Positions 7,907-18,368 of a DNA stretch of 64,000 nt are shown here, piece after piece. Positions within the stretch are counted from its first letter, which is position 1. Every line of letters begins with the position of its first letter. The position numbers and the translations under genes were made by a program. The notes beneath the pieces are model-generated. The model did not search any database and had not been told where the DNA came from. It saw nothing but the letters and a program-made list of their open reading frames with translations. The DNA is from Caldilinea sp. CFX5. Its GTDB lineage: Bacteria; Chloroflexota; Anaerolineae; Caldilineales; Caldilineaceae. The DNA is taken from assembly GCA_021405325.1 (NCBI GenBank), contig QWII01000007.1, positions 124,001 through 188,000 on the forward strand. Reading direction: 5' to 3'.

Positions 7907-8527
7907 TTATGGTGCAACAACTTTCTGACTGCGGAGCAGGAAGAGCAGCACTGGCCCTGTCACCACCGCGTACCCGATCCAACTGACGGCGCCGAGGAGC
8001 AGACCGGTTGTCATCACCCCAGCCGCCGCCGTAATGCGGTCACAAAAGTGCAAACAGAAAGTCGCCCCGACCCCGCCCAATATTGCGCCACCGACGACAT
8101 TGATGAGCACCCAACTCGGTACAGTGTGCCGGCGTGGCATGAGCAATAGGCCTTGCAATAAGCCAATCACAGCCAGCGTCACGGGCATCTGCAAGAAGTT
8201 CAGCCAAAAGACTTCCCAGAACCACCCGCGCAGGGTCAACTCTTGGGCCAGTGGTGAAATTACGCTGCCGATGTTAACGCGCAACAGATTGCCCAGCAGC
8301 CAGCCAATTGCCATCGCCCAAGCCCAAGGCGCAGCGCGCACCGGCTTACCGCGCAAAAAGAACCATTGCGTCAGGCCGACCATACTACCAACCAAAACCA
8401 GCGTGCCCAAAAACTCCAGGCGCGCCTCCAACAGCCCACCCAAAGCGCCGCCGATCCCATTGGCGACAACCCAGCCACCCAGAAAAGGTAGCACAGGAAA
8501 CATTGTGGCGCGCAGTTGCGATTGCAT
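7907..8527 (-). CDS. Integral membrane protein of unknown function
   Basis: A 206-residue protein with about six hydrophobic segments (FLGGWVVANGIGGALGGLLE, FLGTLVLVGSMVGLTQWFFL, WAWAMAIGWLLGNLL, and three more) and short charged loops. It shows an internal pattern of Gly-rich helices but no catalytic or transport signature that can be named. Lies 48 bases downstream of the HMG-CoA synthase gene, same strand, so possibly in the same transcript. Unrecognised. Confidence 0.6.
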   Translation of the reverse strand: MQSQLRATMFPVLPFLGGWVVANGIGGALGGLLEARLEFLGTLVLVGSMVGLTQWFFLRGKPVRAAPWAWAMAIGWLLGNLLRVNIGSVISPLAQELTLRGWFWEVFWLNFLQMPVTLAVIGLLQGLLLMPRRHTVPSWVLINVVGGAILGGVGATFCLHFCDRITAAAGVMTTGLLLGAVSWIGYAVVTGPVLLFLLRSQKVVAP

Positions 8528-8575
8528 AATGAGTTCCTCATTGAACTTCCGTCTTATTGATTTACGGACTCTAAC

Positions 8576-9628
8576 TTAATGGCTCGCCAACTTCCGCCGC
8601 ATGCGCACATACTGCGCATAGTCAATCGGCACGCGCCGTTTGATGTAATCCCGTGTGGATGGCGCGCTATTCCTTGCCACAGTCAGCCGCTCCGTCACCA
8701 GTAGATCAAAAGCATCCGACCCGGCGCCGCTGCCGTAGCTGACCATGAGGATGCGCTGGCCCGGTTGCGCTTCATCCAGCACCGCCGATAGGCCGATCAT
8801 GGCGGAACCGGCGTAGGTGTTGCCGATCTCCGGCACGAGTAGACCAGTCTTCCACTGCGCTGCCTTGAAGCCCAGATCCTCCAGCGCTCGTGTCGGGAAT
8901 TTAGGGTTGGGCTGGTGGAAGATGACATAATCATAGTCTGCCGGGGTGGTCTGCATCTCAGCCATCATCTGCTCTGCCGCCGGGATAATATGGCCGAAGT
9001 AGCCCGGATCGCCGCTAAAGCGTTCGGCGTGACTGGGGTAGTGGGTGCTGGGCCGCCGCCAGAAATCGGTGGTGTCCGAGACATAACTCAGCGTGCGTTG
9101 GATGATCGTCAGCGCCTGAGCCGCCGGCCCCAAGAGATAGGCCGCGCCGCCGGCCCCCGCCGTATATTCCAGCGCATCCCCTGGTCGTCCCTGCGCCGTG
9201 TCCATGCCGATGCTCAAAACATAATCGGCCATGCCGCTGCCGACAAAGCCGATGCCGGCCTGCATCGCTTCGGTGCCGGCTTTGCAGGCAAATTGCCAGT
9301 CGGCGGCCAGCACCCCTGGCGTCGCACCGATAGCTTCGGCCACAATGGTGCCGGTCGGCTTGACGGCATAAGGATGGCTCTCGCTGCCCACCCAGACGGC
9401 GCGGATCTGCTGCGGGTTGATCGCCGCGCGCGCCAACGCGTTGCGCGCTGCCTCAATGCTCATGGTCGCCGTATCTTCATCCAGTCCCGGCACCGCTTTT
9501 TCGCGCACCGGGCTGCGACTGTTGCCCTCGGTCCAGACCCGGCTGATCTCACTCCCCGGCAGGCGATAGCGCGGCACATAAGCGCCATAACCGACAATGC
9601 CGACGGATCGAATTGGTTGGTTTAACAT
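8576..9628 (-). CDS. Hydroxymethylglutaryl-CoA synthase (archaeal type)
   Basis: A 350-residue thiolase-fold enzyme that condenses acetoacetyl-CoA with acetyl-CoA to HMG-CoA. The active-site Cys is C115 in [12 protein letters not shown], the general base Glu is E83 in [13 protein letters not shown], and the catalytic His is H238 in [11 protein letters not shown], all as in archaeal [16 protein letters not shown] near the C terminus is the CoA-binding GSG motif. Length matches the archaeal form rather than the longer eukaryotic or Gram-positive MvaS. The HMG-CoA reductase gene lies 63 bases upstream on the same strand, so the two make mevalonate in sequence. Confidence 0.92.
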   Translation of the reverse strand: MLNQPIRSVGIVGYGAYVPRYRLPGSEISRVWTEGNSRSPVREKAVPGLDEDTATMSIEAARNALARAAINPQQIRAVWVGSESHPYAVKPTGTIVAEAIGATPGVLAADWQFACKAGTEAMQAGIGFVGSGMADYVLSIGMDTAQGRPGDALEYTAGAGGAAYLLGPAAQALTIIQRTLSYVSDTTDFWRRPSTHYPSHAERFSGDPGYFGHIIPAAEQMMAEMQTTPADYDYVIFHQPNPKFPTRALEDLGFKAAQWKTGLLVPEIGNTYAGSAMIGLSAVLDEAQPGQRILMVSYGSGAGSDAFDLLVTERLTVARNSAPSTRDYIKRRVPIDYAQYVRMRRKLASH

Positions 9629-9635
9629 AGGTTTG

Positions 9636-9691
9636 TCCTGTAGTCGTTTAGTCGCGTAGTCTCTGGGTCGCGTAGTCGTTTAGTCGTTTGG

Positions 9692-9700
<9 letters not shown>
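9636..9700. repeat. Octamer array, class GTCGTTTA (single-sided)
   Basis: Units GTCGTTTA, GTCGCGTA, GTCTCTGG, GTCGCGTA, GTCGTTTA, GTCGTTTG, GTCAGGTT on the plus strand. No inverted arm is evident. It fills the gap between the reductase and synthase genes and includes the reductase stop codon (9692-9694). Same unit class as the large array at 34681-34840. Confidence 0.7.
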
Positions 9701-11035
<1,335 letters not shown>

Positions 11036-11146
11036 AAACCCCTTGCCCTTGGTTTACCGGCATTGCTTATTGTAAGCATAGCACAAAGTCCAGCGCTGTG
11101 CTGGTAGCAGTATACCAAAGTAAAGCTGTCAGAAGCTACCAAGATC

Positions 11147-11433
11147 GAAACAACGGATTTTTGACAGGAACGGATTGATCCCGCCACGTTCGGGATTTTC
11201 GAGTTAGGGGTAGACACGCTTGCCGTCGCGCTGTGATGGCGATTCGAGCGGTTAGTCACAGACGATGAGGGGCCGTTGGTTACCTTATCACATCGCAACA
11301 AAAAGGAGCGCTGTTCAATAACAGCGTACAAGGAGTTCGTTCTGGAAAACTGCTTGAGGCAAAACTCCTGTCAATCCAGCCAATTCTCGAACGTGGCGGG
11401 ATCAATCCGTTCCTATCCCTAATCCGTTGTTCC
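11147..11433. mobile_element. MITE-like element 1
   Basis: About 287 bp bounded by inverted arms of 45-48 bp: 11147-11194 and 11385-11433. The arms share AACAACGGATT at the ends and GGAACGGATTGATCCCGCC inside, with a few mismatches between. The interior has no open frame of note, only a small CGCTGTT/AACAGCG hairpin near 11309-11326. The outer end (GTTCCGGTG flank and ACAACGGATT) is shared with the element at 19663-19844. It lies between the reductase start and the downstream end of the antiporter-like operon; the rest of 11036-11438 shows nothing further. Confidence 0.7.
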
Positions 11434-11438
11434 GGTGC

Positions 11439-12887
11439 TTACCCACTAAACGCGGCCCACACGGTGCGGATCGGGCCATCCAGCAATTGGGGCGCCAGGG
11501 CGAGACTGATCGATAGGAGGAGCATACAGAGGGCGAGGGCGACGCTGACCATGCGTTCGCGCAAGAGGAAGCGATTTTCCAGCGGGCCAAAGAGGATGCG
11601 CGTCAAGCGCACAAAGCCCCAGATGGCGCCGACCGAGGCAAAGAGGACAATCGCCGCCGGACGCCAATCATTTTCGGCAATGATTTGTAAAGCTGTCCAG
11701 TGGCCGGTAAAGCCGGCACTGAGAGGAAAGCCGGTCAAACCGAGGCCGCCGAGGAGGAAGGCGGCGCTGTTCCACGGCAGACGATTGCCGGCGCCTTGGA
11801 TACGCGCCGAATTCATGCCGCCAATATGTTGTTCGAGGGTGGCGAGACCGGCGGCGGCCGTCAACATGCTCACAATGCGCAGGCCAAAGAGGAAGAGCGC
11901 CAGCGGCCAACTGCGCAACCCCGGCGCCGCTAAGATCATGAGGATCAGCCCCCAATCGTGCAGGGCGGCATAGCCCCACAGCCGACCGGGGTGGCTCGAA
12001 CCGGCGGCGGCAATCCCCCCCCAAACGGTCGTTGCCAAACCCGCCCAGGTCATCCATAGTTCAAAGGAGCCAATCTGCGCCACAAAGGGATAGGGGCTGA
12101 TGACCCGAAACAGCAGATGGAGCAAGGCCAATTGATAGAGCAAGGTCACCAGCGCTGTCACCACCGGCGGCGCTGATTGGGCCGTGGCCGGCTGCGCACT
12201 ATGAAAGGGCGCCGGCATCAACAGGAGCAGTAGGCCGATGGTAAAGAGACGGGCGGCGGTCAGTTGGGCGCTGTTGTCCTGCGGATTGAGCGGGATCTGT
12301 TCCACATACCAATAGGCCAGCAAAAACAAGGGAAAGGCCAGGATCGGCGGCAGCAACATGCGCAAGGGGCCGGCCGGACTGGTCAAACGACCGGCTTGCA
12401 GGACAAAGACAGCGGCGCCGTTCAACCCGACAAGGAAGAGAGGCGTCAAGAAAAGCGGCGCCAATGGTCCGGCAGTCATCAAGGCGATGGCGACATAACC
12501 GGCCAACAGCACGAGCGTAAAGGGGGCAAAGCTCCGCCCCTGGCTAATGACCGCCGTCAGTAAAAAGGCGGCGGCAGCCATCAAAAAAGCGGTCATCAGA
12601 ATCGGTAGCGCGCTGGGCTGTAACTGAAAGGTAAAGCCCAGCCGGGTCAAGGGCGCCGTTATATCCAGCACCTGACCGACCACGGGCAAGGAAAAAATGG
12701 GGGCATTGAGGTCAAGTTGCCAAAACCAAAGACCCAGCGCCCCGGTAAAGAGCGTCGCGATCACCGCCGTGATCGTCTCCCAGTTGCGCAACAAATAGGT
12801 GAGCAGGGCCATGCCAATCAATCCGCCTACCAGCAGCGCCGGCAGGGTGAATAGTGCGTTGTTCGCAGCAATCGGTTGTGCTATCAT
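11439..12887 (-). CDS. Antiporter-like membrane subunit, NuoN/HyfF/MrpD-related
   Basis: A 482-residue polytopic protein (about 13-14 helices) of the proton-conducting membrane transporter family. RLWGYAALHDWGLILMILAA corresponds to the RLxAYSSxxHxG helix and LLGGLGLTGFPLSAGFTGHW to the LSLxGxPPxxGFxGK segment of NuoN/MrpD. Several conserved charged residues are replaced (HD for HxG, GHW for GK), so proton pumping is uncertain. ATG at 12887 overlaps the stop of the upstream gene (ATGA), so translation is coupled; the longer open frame to 13277 is a shadow of that gene. Third gene of a three-gene membrane module. Confidence 0.75.
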   Translation of the reverse strand: MIAQPIAANNALFTLPALLVGGLIGMALLTYLLRNWETITAVIATLFTGALGLWFWQLDLNAPIFSLPVVGQVLDITAPLTRLGFTFQLQPSALPILMTAFLMAAAAFLLTAVISQGRSFAPFTLVLLAGYVAIALMTAGPLAPLFLTPLFLVGLNGAAVFVLQAGRLTSPAGPLRMLLPPILAFPLFLLAYWYVEQIPLNPQDNSAQLTAARLFTIGLLLLLMPAPFHSAQPATAQSAPPVVTALVTLLYQLALLHLLFRVISPYPFVAQIGSFELWMTWAGLATTVWGGIAAAGSSHPGRLWGYAALHDWGLILMILAAPGLRSWPLALFLFGLRIVSMLTAAAGLATLEQHIGGMNSARIQGAGNRLPWNSAAFLLGGLGLTGFPLSAGFTGHWTALQIIAENDWRPAAIVLFASVGAIWGFVRLTRILFGPLENRFLLRERMVSVALALCMLLLSISLALAPQLLDGPIRTVWAAFSG

Positions 12888-13693
12888 GATGCCTCTCTTG
12901 GCGTCACCGGCGGTTCGTGGCGTGTGCTTTCGGCGCGCCTGGCCGCGATCGGCTGTTGTCGGCCCCCGGTTGGTAGCTGCCGCGGGGTCGGTTTGGGCAG
13001 TTCCGGTAAGGGGGGCAACGCCGGGCGGGCGGGGGCAGTCCGCGGGAAGGTCATATCCGTCGGGCGCGCAATCGTCACGGTTTCGGGCAAGCGGGCGGCC
13101 AACATTAAATAACTGCAAGCCAGCGCGCTCAGCAGTTGGACAATGCCAATCAAGACAAAGAGACGAAATTCGGGCAGCAAAATCTGGATAAAGGCTTGCA
13201 CCGGGATAAACCAAAGCGAAAGCGCAACGGCCGTCGAGAGCGGTGCATCGCTCAACCCCAGCATGATCATCGCACAAACCGCCAGCCAGAGAAAGAGTTG
13301 GGCCAACGGCGGCGCGACTACCGGCAGCGGCAGATCAATATCAAAGAGCCGCCAACAGACGACCAAGAGCGTCACCGCCATCAGCCGTATGAACCATGAA
13401 CCTGGCCGTTGATAGGGCAGTGCAAAACGAATCTGGCGCGCCGAGAGGAAGAGCATGGCCGCCGACAGGGTTGTCACCAGGATTTGCACCTGCGCCCACT
13501 TCAACTCCACCTGATGGACCTGGGTCACTAGGACAACGACCCCCAGTTGAATCACACAAAGCCCCACCAGGAAGCTGCGCCACTCCCACAGAAAGAGCAT
13601 AAGAACGGCGACGGCGCCAATCGTCAAAATGCCCAGGCCGGAGGCAAAAAAGGTAAAGTTTGTCAGTAGCCAGGTAATCAGCGATTCCATCAT
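12884..13693 (-). CDS. Membrane protein, possibly HyfE/NuoK-like
   Basis: A 269-residue protein with about seven hydrophobic helices followed by a roughly 50-residue Pro/Arg-rich tail (ARPALPPLPELPKPTPRQL). Helices 1-3 (GILTIGAVAVLMLFLWEWRS, FLVGLCVIQLGVVVLVTQV, VTTLSAAMLFLSA) have the small-subunit look of NuoK/HyfE, but the usual membrane Glu residues are not clear. Start at ATG 13693 (a second ATG follows at 13690), 17 bases after the stop of the upstream gene. The gene order large antiporter, small subunit, large antiporter is like HyfB-E-F in part. Assignment by context; moderate at best. Confidence 0.55.
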   Translation of the reverse strand: MMESLITWLLTNFTFFASGLGILTIGAVAVLMLFLWEWRSFLVGLCVIQLGVVVLVTQVHQVELKWAQVQILVTTLSAAMLFLSARQIRFALPYQRPGSWFIRLMAVTLLVVCWRLFDIDLPLPVVAPPLAQLFLWLAVCAMIMLGLSDAPLSTAVALSLWFIPVQAFIQILLPEFRLFVLIGIVQLLSALACSYLMLAARLPETVTIARPTDMTFPRTAPARPALPPLPELPKPTPRQLPTGGRQQPIAARRAESTRHEPPVTPREAS

Positions 13694-13710
13694 CTCTTCG
13701 TCCGGCGCCT

Positions 13711-15405
13711 TTACTGTAGCAACAAATAGCCAATGAGGGCAAAAACCAACACCCAACCCATGTAGCCCGCGCCTTCCATCACGCGCGTGACGCTGCCCCA
13801 TAGTTCGCTGGCATATTGAACGCCCCACCAACCATAGTTGAAGAGCCAGTGTAATTGGATCAGCGTGTGTAGCCGATTCGCTCCATTACCGATGATATGC
13901 CAGATTTTGGGACGCAACCAAACCAATCCCCACCCCAGCAACAGCGGCGTCGCCACGGTGATCCAGATGGCGCCCTCTTTGGCAACCACACTAGGCGGAT
14001 CACCCAAGGTGGGCGGGATAGCGTTGGGCATACTTGCCAGCGCTGCCACGGCCCGCGGCAGAAAACCGGTGATCGCCAGCGGCAACCCCAGCGCGACACT
14101 GGCAATGAGCAGCCGTCCCCGGCTTCCCGGATAGGCTTGGGTCGGCTCGATCCGCTCCACATCTTCCCAACTACGGAGTAATGCGGCAATTTGCAAACTC
14201 TGGGCAATGACATAGGTCAGAAAGAGCAACTGCACCACTGTGCCCGGCGCCCACAGCCGAGCCAGGGACGGTTGCGCCAAAAAACCGGGCGTCAACGGTA
14301 CGCCGGCCAGCGTCAAGGCACCGATGCTCACCGGCAATGTCCATCCCCAACCCTGCCAGACCCGCTCCCCGACCAGCCAGAGGCCGCCCCCCAGGGCAAA
14401 GGCGGTGGTCGGCCAGATCATGGCGCTGGGGCCTTCGTTGTAGGTGAGGGCGCCCGTCAACGCGGCCAGACCGGCGGAAGCAATCAAGACAAAGGAGTGG
14501 TGGTCATTCTGATTATCGGCGGTCCAGGCGGCGACGGCGCTGCCCAGCAATGCCACCAGAAAGACGGCCAACACATCCAGGCGGAGCAAAATGTAATCCC
14601 GTCCCAGGCCATAAGTCCAGCCCAGCAGCCATAGCCCGCACAGGGTCGGCACCATGTGTTCCAAGAGGCGCTCGGCCACATTGATGGGCGAGCGCCGCTC
14701 CGGCAAGAGCCATATGTGAAAAGGATAGACGCCGGCGCGAATTAACGCCGCCAGCGCCAGTAACAAGACCGATTCGACCGGCAGCGTGCCATTCTGAAAT
14801 TCTTGACCGGGGCCAGTCGGACCGGCGGGCAGCAGGGCGATCAGCAACAACATGGCACCAAGCAAACTCAGGCCGCGATGATTTTCCGGCGGCGTGTCAT
14901 CTTCCGGTGTGACAATAACCGGGCGGGTGGTGCTGCGCAACAAAATGCAAACATCCAACAGCACCCAGGTCAATATCGCCGTCAACAGATTACCGCTGGT
15001 GACAAAGAGCAACGCCGCCGCCAGCACCGCCAGTTGGACGGCCAGCGAGCCATGAATGCGCCGCCCCTGCTGGACATAGTCACTGTTGAGATCGAGCAAA
15101 ATACCCAAGCCGCCGAGGAGAAGCACCAACCCGGCAATGTACCAGTTCCAGCCGTCGCCCACCCAATAGAGATTGGCGCCCACTTGCAGAATGGGACGCC
15201 AGGGATAGCTAAAGGTGGGCACGACTGTGAGTTGCGAACGCAAAACCAGCAACAGCCAGCCCGCGACGCCAATAAAGAGTAGCGCCAGACCGGCCAGCCA
15301 TTCCGGTCGCCGCAGCCAGCGACCGGCCAGCATCGACAAAATTGCGCCCACAACCAGGAGAACCGATGGGCCAACGGGTGAGATGATCAGATTGATGAGT
15401 GCCAT
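13711..15405 (-). CDS. Antiporter-like membrane subunit, NuoL/HyfB-related
   Basis: A 564-residue polytopic protein of the Proton_antipo_M family. LLALAALIRAGVYPFHIWLL followed by PERRSPINVAERLLEHMVPT aligns with the NuoL/M/N signature (LGAxxKxAxxPFHxWLPDA...PVSALLHxxxxV), but the channel Lys is Arg and the WLPDA and LLH parts are altered; the TM5 Glu region reads LTWVLLDVCILLRS without the usual WE. ATG at 15405 is preferred over a TTG at 15444 because a good promoter (15416-15444) lies just upstream and GGGG precedes it. First gene of the three-gene module; no hydrophilic hydrogenase or Nuo subunits are nearby. Confidence 0.7.
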   Translation of the reverse strand: MALINLIISPVGPSVLLVVGAILSMLAGRWLRRPEWLAGLALLFIGVAGWLLLVLRSQLTVVPTFSYPWRPILQVGANLYWVGDGWNWYIAGLVLLLGGLGILLDLNSDYVQQGRRIHGSLAVQLAVLAAALLFVTSGNLLTAILTWVLLDVCILLRSTTRPVIVTPEDDTPPENHRGLSLLGAMLLLIALLPAGPTGPGQEFQNGTLPVESVLLLALAALIRAGVYPFHIWLLPERRSPINVAERLLEHMVPTLCGLWLLGWTYGLGRDYILLRLDVLAVFLVALLGSAVAAWTADNQNDHHSFVLIASAGLAALTGALTYNEGPSAMIWPTTAFALGGGLWLVGERVWQGWGWTLPVSIGALTLAGVPLTPGFLAQPSLARLWAPGTVVQLLFLTYVIAQSLQIAALLRSWEDVERIEPTQAYPGSRGRLLIASVALGLPLAITGFLPRAVAALASMPNAIPPTLGDPPSVVAKEGAIWITVATPLLLGWGLVWLRPKIWHIIGNGANRLHTLIQLHWLFNYGWWGVQYASELWGSVTRVMEGAGYMGWVLVFALIGYLLLQ

Positions 15406-15415
15406 AAGCCCCAAA

Positions 15416-15444
15416 ATTCTAGCATAGATAAGTTGTGTAGACAA
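15416..15444 (-). promoter_or_regulatory. Predicted promoter of the antiporter-like operon
   Basis: On the minus strand TTGTCT (15439-15444), 17-bp spacer, TAGAAT (15416-15421). The ATG at 15405 is only about 10 bases beyond the -10 box, so the transcript would be nearly leaderless, with GGGGCTT just before the start. Confidence 0.5.
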
Positions 15445-15485
15445 AAGTGGAAGGGGGTGGCGGGTGGCAGGTTATTTAAGCAAAA

Positions 15486-15555
15486 GGAGATAGAGAGATT
15501 AAGAGATTCTGTCATGCGATTCAATCTCTCAATCTCTCTATCTCTCAATCTCTTA
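15486..15555. repeat. Octamer array with inverted arms, class AGATTGAG
   Basis: Left AGAGAGATTAAGAGATT run (15489-15508) and inverted CAATCTCT/CTATCTCT units (15520-15553). It includes the stop codon region of the VIT/vWA gene (stop at 15553-15555, minus strand) and separates it from the antiporter-like operon. Confidence 0.8.
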
Positions 15556-18111
15556 CCAAAACAACACAAGCTCAAAGCGCAGCGTATGATCTTGCAGCCA
15601 CCCCGCCGGATCGACAAGCTGGATCTGGAGCGGTTGACCGGCGTCACGCTTGAGATTGAGCGGGCGTTGACCCTGACGCAGCAGATCCTGGAGACGCACG
15701 CGGGCGCGGGGACTAGCCAGGTCGCCGATAAAGAGATGAACCGCCAGGTTGCGATCCGGCGCGGCGCTGCTCGCCTCTTTGTTGAGCAGGCGCAGGGCAA
15801 TGCCGGTGATGGTAATCCCCTCCGGGATGATCGGTTGATTGGCGGATGAATACAAAAGCATTTCCTGCTGTGCGCCTTGGACTTCACCCTGGAACACAAC
15901 GGCGGACTGGCTGCCTGACTGTCCCGGAAGCTGGCGCGTGGCCGGCCCGGTTGCCGGCAGCGCACGCGCTTGCGTCTGCCCTTCAGGGCTGCTCTTGCTC
16001 CGGCGCAACACGCTGGCCAGTTGCATTGTCGGCGCCGGTGCGGACATGGGCATGGCCGCCATGATCGCCGGCCCCATGCTGCGCATCATCGGGGAACCGC
16101 CACCCAAAAATTGCTCCGACCAACCGGCCGGCAAGGCGTTGGCGACGGTGACGCCTTCCTGCACCCGTTGCCCAGCCTCGGTGCGCGTGGCGACAAAGGC
16201 CGTTTCTGCGGAAGCCAGACCATAGCGCAGCGCTTCCTGCGTCAACAAGGTGCGCAGGGCTGTCGCCATCTGGGTGCGCGCCGTTTCGGCATAGACCGGC
16301 GGTGCGCTCTCGGCTTGCTCACCCAAAAGCGCCGTGGCATCATAACCCAAGCGGGTCAACTGTTCGGCAACCTGATCCGGCGGCAAGTTGGCGTTGATCA
16401 GATATTCCAACCCATGCACCCGGCGCGCCCCAAAGAGCGCTCGTAGGTTGGCCGTGGTGGCATTGCGCGCCGGATCCAGCGTTTCCCAGGTCAATGGCGC
16501 CGCATCCGCCGACCCTAGTTCAGCGGTTACCGTTGCTGGGTCGGTGGCCGGGACGCGCCCGATCAGCCAGCGCGCCTGACCGCCGGTAAGATCGCCCAGA
16601 TCTACCACGGTGCTTTTTGTTGTATGGGCCAGCAAGGTGTGTTGATCACTCATCTCGGCTTGCGGGTGGTGAATGGTGAGTTGCAGATTGGCATAGAGCG
16701 GCTCTATCCAAGCGGCCAACACTTCGTCGAGGGCGGTCGTAATATCTTCCTGTTCCGGGTCACTGGTCAAGAATTTGGCAAGGCCGCCACCCCGTTCGGC
16801 CAGCTCTTGGGCCAGAAAAGCATTGGGCGCGGCGTCGATGCAAATTACACTGATGCGTCGCCGTTGACCGTGGCGCTTGGCCCGTTGCCGCTCCTCATCC
16901 GCCAACCGCAAGATGCGATCAGCGTCAGTGACAGCGGCGTCCGTCAAGATCAAGAGGTGACGGGCTGCCTCGCCGCGGCTGTGGGGCAGGTGTAGTGCGC
17001 TTTCTAAAGCGATGCCCAGTTCGGTGCCGCCACTGTCACTGTTTTGTTTGAGCCAGGCGATGGCCGCCGCGGTTTTCTCGGGCGTCGCCTTTTGGACTTT
17101 CGGCGCAAACCACCGCGTCTCATAATGGAAAATGCCGAGTGCAAAGTGATCTTGTTCCTGGAGATCCACCAAAAAGCGCTCAACGGCCCAATCCGCCGCT
17201 GCCCACTTGGGGCCGGTCATTGAGCCGGAATGATCGACCAGCAGAATGATTTCACGGGGCAAGGGGTGACGTTGGGGCGCACGCGGTGGGGCGACTTGGG
17301 CCAAAAAATAACGGTTGGCGTCGGCTTCCGCCTGTTGGTGAAAGAGGGTTAACAACGGCTGACGCTCGGCTTGTTGCGCCTGCCATTGCAAAACACAATC
17401 GCGATCCGGCAACACTTCGCCCCCCTGCAACTGGACTTGGGCGCCGTCCGCCGTTGTTGTCACGGAGAGATCATGGGTTGGACTGGTGACTTGTTGCGCA
17501 CCTTGCAGATGAAGGTCAAGCAGAAAGCGATGACCGGGATCACGCAGCAGTGCGAGCGGTTGACCGTTGGCGGCGCGCGCGCCACGTTCATCACTGCGCA
17601 TATAACGGGGCGCGGTTGTCAATGGAATGCGCAACGTCCATTGGCCGCCTTCCTGCCGCGCAAGCTGAACATAGCGGGTTTCGACGGTCACTTCTTGGTC
17701 CGGTCGAATGCCGGCGACCTGAAGGGTAAAGACATCAGGCGCTTCGCGGGTGGCGAGGGCGGCTTGTCGCCCCTCCTGTTTGGCCTTTTCGTATTCTGCT
17801 TCCGCCGTATCGCGTGCGGCCAAAGTTGCAACAATTTCGACCGCGCCAAAGCGCACGGTGACATGTGTAACGGCGGCGTCGCCCGGCAGGGGAAAGCGGT
17901 AGCGCGCCTCGATCACTTTGGTTGATTGCGCTTGACTATAGCCAAAGACCTGTTGCAAGCGCAAATCAGCCAGGGGGCCAACCACCTCGCCACGCAATTC
18001 ACTCCGTTGGAGCGGCACAAATTGGCGTTCGCTCTTCTCTTGCTTCTGGACAACCTCCAATACCCCGATGCCATCAGGGCGGGAATTTTCATAGATCGCC
18101 GGATGAAACAT
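15553..18111 (-). CDS. VIT and von Willebrand factor A domain protein
   Basis: An 852-residue protein. Residues about 15-140 form a VIT domain (GPLADLRLQQVFGYSQAQST, then RFPLPGDAAVTHVTVRFG), as in inter-alpha-trypsin inhibitor heavy chains. A vWA domain follows at about 285-460 with the MIDAS motif DHSGS starting at D293 and a later TDAAVTDAD. The C-terminal third is low in recognisable motifs. No signal peptide is seen at the N terminus, and no sortase-type LPxTG tail, so surface location is not supported; family members are usually metal-dependent protein-binding modules. Start MFHPAIYE at 18111. Role unknown. Confidence 0.82.
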   Translation of the reverse strand: MFHPAIYENSRPDGIGVLEVVQKQEKSERQFVPLQRSELRGEVVGPLADLRLQQVFGYSQAQSTKVIEARYRFPLPGDAAVTHVTVRFGAVEIVATLAARDTAEAEYEKAKQEGRQAALATREAPDVFTLQVAGIRPDQEVTVETRYVQLARQEGGQWTLRIPLTTAPRYMRSDERGARAANGQPLALLRDPGHRFLLDLHLQGAQQVTSPTHDLSVTTTADGAQVQLQGGEVLPDRDCVLQWQAQQAERQPLLTLFHQQAEADANRYFLAQVAPPRAPQRHPLPREIILLVDHSGSMTGPKWAAADWAVERFLVDLQEQDHFALGIFHYETRWFAPKVQKATPEKTAAAIAWLKQNSDSGGTELGIALESALHLPHSRGEAARHLLILTDAAVTDADRILRLADEERQRAKRHGQRRRISVICIDAAPNAFLAQELAERGGGLAKFLTSDPEQEDITTALDEVLAAWIEPLYANLQLTIHHPQAEMSDQHTLLAHTTKSTVVDLGDLTGGQARWLIGRVPATDPATVTAELGSADAAPLTWETLDPARNATTANLRALFGARRVHGLEYLINANLPPDQVAEQLTRLGYDATALLGEQAESAPPVYAETARTQMATALRTLLTQEALRYGLASAETAFVATRTEAGQRVQEGVTVANALPAGWSEQFLGGGSPMMRSMGPAIMAAMPMSAPAPTMQLASVLRRSKSSPEGQTQARALPATGPATRQLPGQSGSQSAVVFQGEVQGAQQEMLLYSSANQPIIPEGITITGIALRLLNKEASSAAPDRNLAVHLFIGDLASPRARVRLQDLLRQGQRPLNLKRDAGQPLQIQLVDPAGWLQDHTLRFELVLFW

Positions 18112-18175
18112 GTTCGACCTCCTTGGTCTGATTCGTGTTGACTTCGACGAGTTCAGTCTTCGCGTGCTGCCTGCG

Positions 18176-18208
18176 TCACGAATTACGAATTACGAATCAC
18201 GAATCACG
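18176..18208. repeat. Heptamer array, class ACGAATT (single-sided)
   Basis: Four to five units of ACGAATT/ACGAATC in the 5' leader of the VIT/vWA gene, downstream of its predicted -10 box. The only array in the window that is not at a 3' end. No inverted arm is seen. Confidence 0.65.
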
Positions 18209-18213
18209 TCTCT

Positions 18214-18222
18214 ATTATACCA
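18214..18222 (-). promoter_or_regulatory. Predicted extended -10 promoter of the VIT/vWA gene
   Basis: TGGTATAAT on the minus strand: perfect TATAAT with an upstream TG (extended -10). A TTGACA lies nearby but only 13 bp away, too close for a standard -35. The leader to the start at 18111 would be about 100 nt. Confidence 0.5.
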
Positions 18223-18269
18223 TATTGTAACCTGTCAAATTTTATCAATTTGGGCATAACCCTATCATC

Positions 18270-18298
18270 TTGTACAATACCAGTGATAGCCCTATAAC
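18270..18298 (+). promoter_or_regulatory. Predicted promoter of the selenoprotein gene
   Basis: TTGTAC (18270-18275), 17-bp spacer, TATAAC (18293-18298), 70 bases ahead of the ATG at 18369. The divergent region is AT-rich and holds no other gene. Confidence 0.45.
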
Positions 18299-18368
18299 CA
18301 TTTCTCTATCTGTAGTCTATCCCTTGATCTGTCATCGTTGGTAGAAAAGTTTTTTACATTAATGCATT

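Noticed and set aside
12888..13277. Upstream extension of the NuoN-like gene
   Set aside because: It overlaps the coding part of the previous gene in another frame and is rich in Arg/Pro; the ATGA junction at 12884-12887 gives the natural start.
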